From assembly GCA_049591295.1 (NCBI GenBank), contig JBAWEQ010000079.1:1-13578 (forward strand): DNA of 13,578 nt, read 5' to 3'. Within the stretch, counting starts at the first letter, position 1. Each line of letters begins with the position of its first letter. The notes beneath the pieces were generated by a model. It was given only the letters and a program-made list of their open reading frames with translations. It was not told the DNA's origin and did not search any database. Source of the stretch: DTPS01 sp049591295 (GTDB lineage Bacteria; Acidobacteriota; UBA4820; DSQY01). The position numbers and the translations under genes are program-made. Positions 5,658 to 12,404 of this stretch are shown here, one piece after another.

Positions 5658-6962
5658 ATGCAGATGCCGATGGTCATCGTTGGGGGACAATGGGGCGACG
5701 AGGGCAAGGGCAAGATCGTGAACCTTCTCTCGGACGCCGCGGACCTCGTGGGTCGCTACCAGGGCGGGCACAACGCCGGTCACACGGTGACCATCGGGGG
5801 TAACCGCTACGCGCTGCACCTGGTGCCCTCGGGCATTCTGGCCGCGGGGAAGACCTGCGTCATCGGGAACGGGATCGTCATCGACCCGGAGGCCCTCGTC
5901 ACGGAGATCCGGGGCCTGAAGGATTCGGGGATCGACGTCCAGGGGCTGCGCATCTCCGACCGCGCCCACTTCATCCTTCCCCATCACGTCCTCCTGGACC
6001 AACTGCGGGAGCAGCGCCGGGGCTCGGAGAAGATCGGCACCACGGGGCGCGGCATCGGCCCCTGTTACGAGAGCAAGTACAACCGGGAGGGCGTGCGGGC
6101 CATCTTCCTGAAGAATCCCGACCTGCTCAAGTCCGAGCTCATCCGCCTCTCCGAGTCGAAGAACCGCCACCTGAAGGCCGTCTTCGGCCACGACGGCATC
6201 GCTCCCGAGGAAGTGGTGCGGCGCTTCCAGGAGATGGCCCCGGAGATCGAGCCCCTCGTGACCGACACGGTGGCGCTGGTCCAAGAGACCATCCGGTCGG
6301 GCAAGCGGGTGCTCTGCGAGGGGGCCCAGGGGACGCTCCTGGACGTGGACCACGGCACCTATCCCTTCGTCACATCGAGCAACAGCACGGCGGGAGGGGC
6401 TTGCACTGGTCTGGGCATCCCGCCCACGGACATCCGGACCGTCATCGGCGTCTACAAGGCTTACTGCACGAGGGTGGGCGAGGGGCCCTTCGTCACGGAA
6501 CAGAAGAACGAGACGGGCGACCTCATCCGGGAGCGGGGCCACGAGTACGGAACCACCACGGGCCGACCCAGGCGCTGCGGTTGGTTCGATGCGGTGGCCG
6601 CCCGCTATTCGGTGCGCCTCAACGGCATGGAGGGGATCGCCCTCACGCTCCTCGACGTGCTGGACGCCTTCGACGAGGTGAAGGTCTGCGTGGCCTACGA
6701 CGTCAACGGCGAGCGCCTGACCGACTTCCCGGCCGCGCCCTGGATTCTGGAGACCGCCGTCCCCGTTTACGAGACGCTGCCCGGCTGGCGCCGGGAGATC
6801 TACGGCACCACCAACTGGGACGCTTTGCCCTCCAACGCCAAGTCCTACGTTCACCGGCTGGAGGCGCTGACGGGCGTTCCAGTGGCCATCCTCTCCACCG
6901 GCCCCGACCGCGCCCACACCATCGTGAGAGATGCCGGTCTCAGGGGCCTCCTCGGCCAATGA
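5658..6962 (+). CDS. purA: Adenylosuccinate synthetase
   Basis: The 434-aa enzyme joins IMP and aspartate using GTP to make adenylosuccinate, the first committed step to AMP. Visible motifs are the GTP/IMP loop GGQWGDEGKGK (9-19) with catalytic D14, GHNAGHT with H42 (37-43), TTGRGIGP (128-135), EGAQGTLLDVDHGTYPF (221-237), GEGPFVTE (274-281) and the aspartate-loop region EYGTTTGRPRRCGWFD (296-311). The length is normal. An in-frame ATG at 5631 would add nine residues. I prefer 5658 because AGAGGGG ends 6 nt before it and because 5631 overlaps the -10 candidate. The stop TGA overlaps the next start (ATGA), so this housekeeping gene leads an operon of envelope genes. Confidence 0.97.
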   Translation: MQMPMVIVGGQWGDEGKGKIVNLLSDAADLVGRYQGGHNAGHTVTIGGNRYALHLVPSGILAAGKTCVIGNGIVIDPEALVTEIRGLKDSGIDVQGLRISDRAHFILPHHVLLDQLREQRRGSEKIGTTGRGIGPCYESKYNREGVRAIFLKNPDLLKSELIRLSESKNRHLKAVFGHDGIAPEEVVRRFQEMAPEIEPLVTDTVALVQETIRSGKRVLCEGAQGTLLDVDHGTYPFVTSSNSTAGGACTGLGIPPTDIRTVIGVYKAYCTRVGEGPFVTEQKNETGDLIRERGHEYGTTTGRPRRCGWFDAVAARYSVRLNGMEGIALTLLDVLDAFDEVKVCVAYDVNGERLTDFPAAPWILETAVPVYETLPGWRREIYGTTNWDALPSNAKSYVHRLEALTGVPVAILSTGPDRAHTIVRDAGLRGLLGQ

Positions 6963-9196
6963 ACCGCCTCCGTGCCGTTCTGGCGGGCCTGTTTCTCGCG
7001 GCGGCCCTCATCTCCATCGACGCCGCCCCCAAGCCCAAGGTGGTGGTGCTGGGCTTTGACGGAGCGGACCCCACCCTCGTGCGCCGGTACATGGCCGAGG
7101 GAGACCTTCCGCACCTGGCCGCCCTGGCCAGAGAGGGCTCCTACCACGACCTCCAAATCACCAACCCTCCCCAGACGCCCGTATCGTGGGGTACCTTCCA
7201 GACCGGCTGGAACCCTGGGCGGGACCAGGTCTTCGACTTCCTGGTGCGCGATCTCAAGGGCTACAAGCCGCGCTTCGCGCTCATGGAGGAGGTGAGTCGG
7301 CCGTTCCTCCTGGGCCGGTGGAACCGGTGGGTCTTCCCGGGCCTGCTGATGATCCTGGTCCTGGGTGTCGTGGTTCTCCTGAGGGGGGTCCTCCGGCGGC
7401 CCTCCAAGCCCCTGCTGTTCTTGGTGGCGGGCCTCGGCGCCCTCCTGGCGGCCGGGCTGTTCTTCTTCATCTCGACCTACCTCCCCACGCGCCTCCCGGC
7501 GCCTTACAACCACCTGAAGGGCACTCCCTTTTGGAAGACCGCGGCGCAGGCGGGCGACCGCTGCCTGGTCTTCCGCGTTCCGGACACCTTCCCGGCCCGC
7601 CCCTTCCCCGCGGGACGTCTTCTGTCGGGCCTCGGCGTTCCGGACATGCGGGGCCGGGTGGGGACGCCCTACATCTTCACGACCGATCCCAGTCTGACGG
7701 CGGGCGACAACGAGTTCTCGGTGGAGATCGTGCCCGTGCCGCCCCAGGCGGCCCAGCCCGTCACCGTCTCCATCAAGGGCCCCTTTAACAAGCCCTTTTA
7801 CGAGTACGCGGTGCAGGACGCGGGGGCGGGGGCGAACGATCCCACGGTCCGCGCCGAGCTGAAGAAGAGGTGCGAGGCCAAGCTCCAGAAGGAGGGCATC
7901 CGCCCCACCGTGGACGTGCCCCTGAAGGTGTCGTGGGACGCCGGGGCGGGCACCTGCTCCTTCGAGGTGCAGGGACAGCGGGCCACGCTCAAGAAGGGCC
8001 AGTGGTCCGAGTGGGTTGTCCTGGACTTCGCCTTCAACCGGATCCTCCACCTCAAGGGGATGGTGCGCTTCTACCTGCTGGACGTCTCGCCTTCACTGAA
8101 GCTGTACATGTCGCCCATCCACTTCCACCCTGATGACGAGGGCATCCCCATCTCCTACCCGCGCGACTACGCCGAGCAGTTGATGAAGCGGTTCGGCTGC
8201 TACAAGACGATGGGCTGGGCCATAGACACCTGGACCATCTCCTCTGGGCTGTGCGACGAGGACCAGTTCCTCTCCGACATGAACCAGACCGTGGACGCCT
8301 ACGAGCGCATGATGAACGGCCTGCTGAAGGACGGGGACTGGGACCTCTACGTCCAGGTCTACGAGTTCACCGACCGTATCGCCCACGTCCTCTGGCGCTA
8401 CATGGACCCCGGCCACCCGCTCTACGACGCGGCCAAGGCGCCCAAGTACCAGGAGGCCATGCGCCAGGCCTACATCCGCATGGACCGAATCGTGGGCGAG
8501 GCCATGGCCGAGATGCCCAAGGGCGCCACCCTCATCGTGCTCTCGGATCACGGCTTCACCTCCTTCCGCCGCGCCGTGAACACCAACCGGTGGCTCATCG
8601 ACCACGGCTACATGACCCTCAAATCGGGGACGGGGGTCCTGTCCCTCGAAGATCTCTTCGACAACGACCGGCTGCTCTTCAAGAACGTGGACTGGTCCAA
8701 GACCCGCGCCTACGCCCTGGGCCTGGGAAACGTCTACATCAACCTCAAGGGGCGGGAGGAGCACGGCATCGTGGCGCCGGGCGCCGAATACGACTCGCTC
8801 TGCGCCGAGCTCAAGCGGGAGCTGCCCCAGATGGTGGATCCCGAAAACGGCGCCCATCCCGTCTTCGCCGTCTACACGCGCGACGAGCTCTACAAGCAGT
8901 ACGATCCCGATCTGACGCCGGACCTGCGCGTGACCAACACGCCGGACTACCGGGTCTCCTGGCAGACCTCCCTGGGCGGGGCGCCGGAGGCGCTCATCGA
9001 GGACAACCTCAAGGCGTGGAGCGGCGACCACTGCTCCCTGGACCCCTCCTTCGTGCCCGGGATCTTCTTCTCTAACCGGGAACTGAGCCGGGCCCCGAAC
9101 ATGATCGACATGGCCCCCACCATCCTGAACCAGCTGGGGGTCCCGGTGCCCGGCGACCTGGAGGGACGGCCGATCCTCAAGGGGCCGGGCGCATGA
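6959..9196 (+). CDS. Membrane-anchored alkaline-phosphatase-superfamily phosphodiesterase/nucleotide pyrophosphatase-like enzyme
   Basis: The 745-aa protein begins with a hydrophobic signal or anchor (residues 4-20). Its core resembles type I phosphodiesterase/nucleotide pyrophosphatase enzymes. By pattern the metal and catalytic residues are D34 (GFDGAD), nucleophile T73 (PPQTPVSWGTFQTG), D472 and H476 (TDRIAHVLW), D529 and H530 (LSDHGF) and H691 (SGDH). All are present, so activity is expected. Two membrane helices (about 124-143 and 151-173) with a basic loop (RGVLRRPSK) between them lie inside the catalytic region, followed by a beta-rich insert at about 245-375. Positive-inside reasoning puts the catalytic parts in the periplasm. 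The substrate is unknown; nucleotides, lipid head groups or glycan phosphates are all possible. It overlaps purA and the next gene by ATGA. The frame stays open back to 6401, but that part overlaps purA and is not coding. Confidence 0.88.
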   Translation: MNRLRAVLAGLFLAAALISIDAAPKPKVVVLGFDGADPTLVRRYMAEGDLPHLAALAREGSYHDLQITNPPQTPVSWGTFQTGWNPGRDQVFDFLVRDLKGYKPRFALMEEVSRPFLLGRWNRWVFPGLLMILVLGVVVLLRGVLRRPSKPLLFLVAGLGALLAAGLFFFISTYLPTRLPAPYNHLKGTPFWKTAAQAGDRCLVFRVPDTFPARPFPAGRLLSGLGVPDMRGRVGTPYIFTTDPSLTAGDNEFSVEIVPVPPQAAQPVTVSIKGPFNKPFYEYAVQDAGAGANDPTVRAELKKRCEAKLQKEGIRPTVDVPLKVSWDAGAGTCSFEVQGQRATLKKGQWSEWVVLDFAFNRILHLKGMVRFYLLDVSPSLKLYMSPIHFHPDDEGIPISYPRDYAEQLMKRFGCYKTMGWAIDTWTISSGLCDEDQFLSDMNQTVDAYERMMNGLLKDGDWDLYVQVYEFTDRIAHVLWRYMDPGHPLYDAAKAPKYQEAMRQAYIRMDRIVGEAMAEMPKGATLIVLSDHGFTSFRRAVNTNRWLIDHGYMTLKSGTGVLSLEDLFDNDRLLFKNVDWSKTRAYALGLGNVYINLKGREEHGIVAPGAEYDSLCAELKRELPQMVDPENGAHPVFAVYTRDELYKQYDPDLTPDLRVTNTPDYRVSWQTSLGGAPEALIEDNLKAWSGDHCSLDPSFVPGIFFSNRELSRAPNMIDMAPTILNQLGVPVPGDLEGRPILKGPGA

Positions 9197-10341
9197 AGCC
9201 CGGGGCGCTCGCCGCGGGGACCCTGCTGTTGCTCCTGCTCCCGGCCCTCGCCGCGGCGCCGTCCGGTCAACCCGGAGTCCTGGAGGATGAGGTGCACAGA
9301 CTGGCCGGCCAGGTGGCGGACATCGCCGGGAAGCAGTCGGGCATCCTGGACCGTCTGGAGCTGCTGCGACGGCGGGTGCGCCTCGACGAGACCATGCTCC
9401 GGCGCATCGCGCAGAAGCGGGAAGACAGCCAGGAGGCCCTGCAAGCGGCCGACGCCCGCGCCCAGACCCTGGCATCGAAGGAAGCCGAGGTCCGGCGCTA
9501 CCTCCTCCTCAGGATGCGCGAGCAGTACGAACTCGGCGTGCTCCAGCAGTACCGCGTCTACTTCGCCGTCCAGTCCACGCAGGACCTGCGGAGCGCCGGT
9601 CTCTACCTGCAGGCCCTCGCCCAGAGGGACGCCGCGAGCCTCAGGAGCCTGACGAGCCTCCGCCAGGAGCAGGAGGCCAACCGCGCCGAGCTGACCCAAC
9701 TGAAGGCGAGCCTGGAGCAGGAGGCCGGCCAGGCCGAGGCCGAGCGGAAGACGCTCCTCGGGGAGCAGGGCCAGCTCTCGGCCATGCTCCGGGACCTGAG
9801 CCTGGAGCGCGCCACGGCCCAGAAGGCCCTGGACGAGAGGCTGGCCGCGGCCCGCTCCATGGACCGCTACATGAACGACCTCAGCTTCCGCAAGCGGATC
9901 GACCTCTACTCCAAGAACATGGCGCTGGCCGAAGGCAGCCTCCCCTTCCCCTGCCGCGGCGTGGTGGTCCGCTCCTTCGGCGACACCATCAACCCGCGCT
10001 TCCAGACGCGGGTGCCGCACCCGGGGCTGGACATCGCCTCGGCTCTCGGCAGCCCCGTGCGCGCGGTCTTCGACGGGACCGTGGAATACGCCGACTGGCT
10101 CACCGGTTACGGCTACACCGTGATCCTGAGCCACCCCGGAGGCTTCTTCACCATTTACGCCCAACTGGATTCGGTGGACGTCCGGAAGGGCCAAACCCTC
10201 ACCCAGGGGGAACAGCTCGGGACGGTGGGCGAGAGCGCCACCACCCAGGCACCCGCGCTCTATTTCGAACTCCGCCAGGGAGGCAGGGCCATCGACCCGG
10301 CGCCCTGGCTGAAAGGAGACCACCATGGCGCTTCGCGCTGA
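9193..10341 (+). CDS. envC: EnvC-like murein hydrolase activator (coiled coil plus degenerate LytM/M23 domain)
   Basis: The 382-aa exported protein has a signal peptide (about 1-22), a long coiled coil (about 28-235, rich in Glu, Arg, Ala and Leu) and a C-terminal LytM/M23 domain (about 250-375). The first zinc-site motif survives as H276-x3-D280 (HPGLD). The catalytic H-x-H is replaced by A355-L-Y357 (PALYFELRQGG), and the usual YAHL reads YAQL (322-325). E. coli EnvC ends similarly with SLYFEIR and is an inactive LytM protein that activates division amidases. The same activator role is inferred here. AAGGGG lies 8 nt before the start. It overlaps the upstream gene by 4 nt and the downstream gene by 17 nt. 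Confidence 0.88.
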   Translation: MKPGALAAGTLLLLLLPALAAAPSGQPGVLEDEVHRLAGQVADIAGKQSGILDRLELLRRRVRLDETMLRRIAQKREDSQEALQAADARAQTLASKEAEVRRYLLLRMREQYELGVLQQYRVYFAVQSTQDLRSAGLYLQALAQRDAASLRSLTSLRQEQEANRAELTQLKASLEQEAGQAEAERKTLLGEQGQLSAMLRDLSLERATAQKALDERLAAARSMDRYMNDLSFRKRIDLYSKNMALAEGSLPFPCRGVVVRSFGDTINPRFQTRVPHPGLDIASALGSPVRAVFDGTVEYADWLTGYGYTVILSHPGGFFTIYAQLDSVDVRKGQTLTQGEQLGTVGESATTQAPALYFELRQGGRAIDPAPWLKGDHHGASR

Positions 10342-11467
10342 CGCCCTCCGCGGACTCCTCGTCCTCGTCCTGCTGGCCGCACTTCCCACGGCCGCCGCGG
10401 CGCAGGGGAAGGAGCCCGCCGCCCCGCTGGCCCCCGAGTCCCTCAGCCTCTTCGAGAAGGTCTTCGGGATGGTCCTCAAGGACTACGTGGACCCCAAGTC
10501 GCCCGAAACCGTCATCCGGGGCGCCCTCCAGGGGGCCGCCGCCAGCGTGGGGCCCGAATGCGTCTACATCCCCCCCTCCGACGTGGCCGCCTACAAGGCC
10601 ATGCGTCCGGACGACCCGGTCCTTCCCCTCTACGTCACGAAGGACCAGGATTTCGCCCGCGTGCTCGCGGTCTTTCCCGGACAGGACCCCTCCATCCGCC
10701 CCCTGGACGCCCTCCGCTTCATCGGGGACCGCTCCACCTACGACATGAACTACGCCCAGATCCAGGAGGCCATGCGCGGCAAGGCCGGAGACAAGGTCCC
10801 GTGCGTCTTCATGAAGTCGGACAGCTGGCAGTCCTACAGCGTCACCCTCGTGCGGCAGGCGCCGCCGCAGCCCCGCTGGGTCGCCCTTCCGGGCGCCGGA
10901 GGGGCCCTGGTCCTGGCGGCGCTGGACGGCTCGCCCTCCGACGCCCTGGTGAAGTCCCTCAAGGGCTCCCGAGGGACGGTCGTGGTGGATCTGCGGGGTT
11001 GCGCGCCCGCCGATACGCAGGATGCCCTGCGGTGGGCCGGCCTGCTGTTGGGGCCTGGGCCCGGGCCCAGCCTCAAAGGCCCCAAGGGCAGCCATCAGGA
11101 ACGGTTGGAGGGACCGGGCTACCTGGCGGGACGGCCCCTTCGGGTCCTGGTGAACGGGACCACGGCCCGCGCCGGAGAGGTGCTGGCCCTCTCCCTGATG
11201 GAGAGGGGCGCGGTGCTGGCGGGAGAACCCACCTTCGGCTGGGCCCCCCTCTTCGAGGAGTTCCCCCTGGACAACGGCGGGCTCCTCAGGCTGACTACGG
11301 CCTACTTCCTGGATCCCGAGGGACAACCGATGAAGAACAGGCCCCTCCAGCCGGCCATACACCTCGCGCCGGCAGCCGGGCAGACGGACCTCCAGACCTA
11401 CCAGGAGGTGCTCAAGGCGGCCCTCCCCACGACCCAGGGCAAGGCCCATGGCGCCGCCGCGAGCTAA
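10325..11467 (+). CDS. CtpA-like S41/PDZ protein lacking catalytic residues (predicted pseudoprotease)
   Basis: The 380-aa protein has a signal peptide (about 1-26). Next is the Ctp N-terminal segment, where KDYVDPKSPETVIRGALQG (52-70) matches the YVDP...GA-G pattern. A PDZ-like domain follows (about 110-176), then an S41 core (about 215-345). In active C-terminal processing proteases the nucleophile lies in GSASASE and the lysine in FGKGxxQ. Here these read TTARAGE and FGWAPLF. By this alignment Ser becomes R282, Lys becomes W306 and Gln becomes F310, so peptidase activity is unlikely. The fold and frame are intact, so it is not a decayed gene. GAAAGGAG precedes the start. It overlaps envC by 17 nt and yibQ by 20 nt. 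It may be an adaptor or scaffold for the EnvC-like protein; this is inference. Confidence 0.82.
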   Translation: MALRADALRGLLVLVLLAALPTAAAAQGKEPAAPLAPESLSLFEKVFGMVLKDYVDPKSPETVIRGALQGAAASVGPECVYIPPSDVAAYKAMRPDDPVLPLYVTKDQDFARVLAVFPGQDPSIRPLDALRFIGDRSTYDMNYAQIQEAMRGKAGDKVPCVFMKSDSWQSYSVTLVRQAPPQPRWVALPGAGGALVLAALDGSPSDALVKSLKGSRGTVVVDLRGCAPADTQDALRWAGLLLGPGPGPSLKGPKGSHQERLEGPGYLAGRPLRVLVNGTTARAGEVLALSLMERGAVLAGEPTFGWAPLFEEFPLDNGGLLRLTTAYFLDPEGQPMKNRPLQPAIHLAPAAGQTDLQTYQEVLKAALPTTQGKAHGAAAS

Positions 11468-12404
11468 GGGCCGGAACCGGAAGGCCGCCGGCCTCCAGCT
11501 CCCTTTCTGGATCCTGCTGCTGATCGCGGCGGCGCTGGTGGGCGCGGTGATCCTCCGCCGGCTGGCCCCAGGATTCTTGATGCCCGGGCCCAGGCCGCCC
11601 GCACCGCCCCCGGCGCCCACCGCCAAGGCGATGCCGGAGCACCCTTCCCTCAAAGCTCCTTCTTACCCGCCGCAGCCCAAGGGACCGGAGACTCCGCCCG
11701 CCAACGGCACCGCGCACGTCCCCGCTCCCCTCGGGGGCCCGCCGGCCATCTGCATCGTCATCGACGACGTGGGGTACCGCCTGGACCTGGCCGAGAAGGC
11801 GGCCGCCGAACTGCCCAAGTCGGTCACCTTCGCCATCATCCCCTTCCTGCCCGAATCGGTGACCAGCGCCGAATACCTGCACGCCCACGGCTTTCCCGTC
11901 ATCCTCCACGCGCCCATGGAACCGGAAAACGCCAATCACTGGAGGGGCACCGCGGGCATGATCCTCTGCGGCATGAAGCCGGCCGAGGTGGACAGGATCC
12001 TGGCCATGGACCTGACGGGCGTGCCCCACGCCGAGGGGGTCAACAACCACATGGGCTCCCTGGCCACCTCCGATCCCGACCTCATGCTCGCCGTCATGGA
12101 GTTTTTGAAGGGCCGCGGGCTCTATTTCCTGGACAGCCGCACGAGCGCCCAGACGGTGGCCTACGACATCGCCCGGGCGCAGGGCGTTCCAACGGCATAC
12201 CGTTCCGTCTTCCTTGACGATCGGGACGACGAGGATGCTATCATGAAGCAGTTGGATTCCCTGGTAGCGAGGTCGAAGAAAGAGGGCGTCATGGTGGCGA
12301 TCGGGCACCTTCGTCCCAAGACCATCAAGGTTCTGGCAGAGAGGCTCCCCTACTACCGCGAGCAGGGGGTGGCCATGCTGCCCCTCCGAGAGGTGGTCCG
12401 GTGA
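11448..12404 (+). CDS. YibQ-type divergent polysaccharide deacetylase family protein
   Basis: The 318-aa protein has a basic N-terminus, one membrane helix (about 18-37) and a Pro/Ala-rich periplasmic linker (46-98). A domain of the divergent polysaccharide deacetylase family (PF04748, YibQ) spans about 100-316. Its markers are IDDVGY with D106 and D107, the FAIIPF strand (128-133), VNNHMGS with H201 (198-204), FLDSRTS (227-233) and H287 in IGHLRP. The putative metal residues are present. No activity is firmly known for YibQ, though it often sits beside envC. Translation probably depends on coupling, because the start lies inside the end of the S41-like gene with only a weak AAGG before it. 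Its TGA overlaps the GTG of the kinase. Confidence 0.9.
   Translation: MAPPRAKGRNRKAAGLQLPFWILLLIAAALVGAVILRRLAPGFLMPGPRPPAPPPAPTAKAMPEHPSLKAPSYPPQPKGPETPPANGTAHVPAPLGGPPAICIVIDDVGYRLDLAEKAAAELPKSVTFAIIPFLPESVTSAEYLHAHGFPVILHAPMEPENANHWRGTAGMILCGMKPAEVDRILAMDLTGVPHAEGVNNHMGSLATSDPDLMLAVMEFLKGRGLYFLDSRTSAQTVAYDIARAQGVPTAYRSVFLDDRDDEDAIMKQLDSLVARSKKEGVMVAIGHLRPKTIKVLAERLPYYREQGVAMLPLREVVR

Noticed and set aside
6401..6958. 186-codon in-frame extension upstream of the phosphodiesterase
   Set aside because: It overlaps purA in another frame and has the Arg/His/Pro-rich composition of a shadow. The ATG at 6959 gives a signal sequence at the N-terminus and an ATGA junction.
5643..6959. Minus-strand ORF of 438 codons mirroring purA
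   Set aside because: It coincides almost exactly with purA, which has all its motifs. It is an antisense shadow of codon bias.
8093..9475. Minus-strand ORF of 460 codons opposite the phosphodiesterase/envC junction
   Set aside because: It crosses the overlapping ends of two plus-strand genes with intact catalytic motifs and shows no domain of its own.
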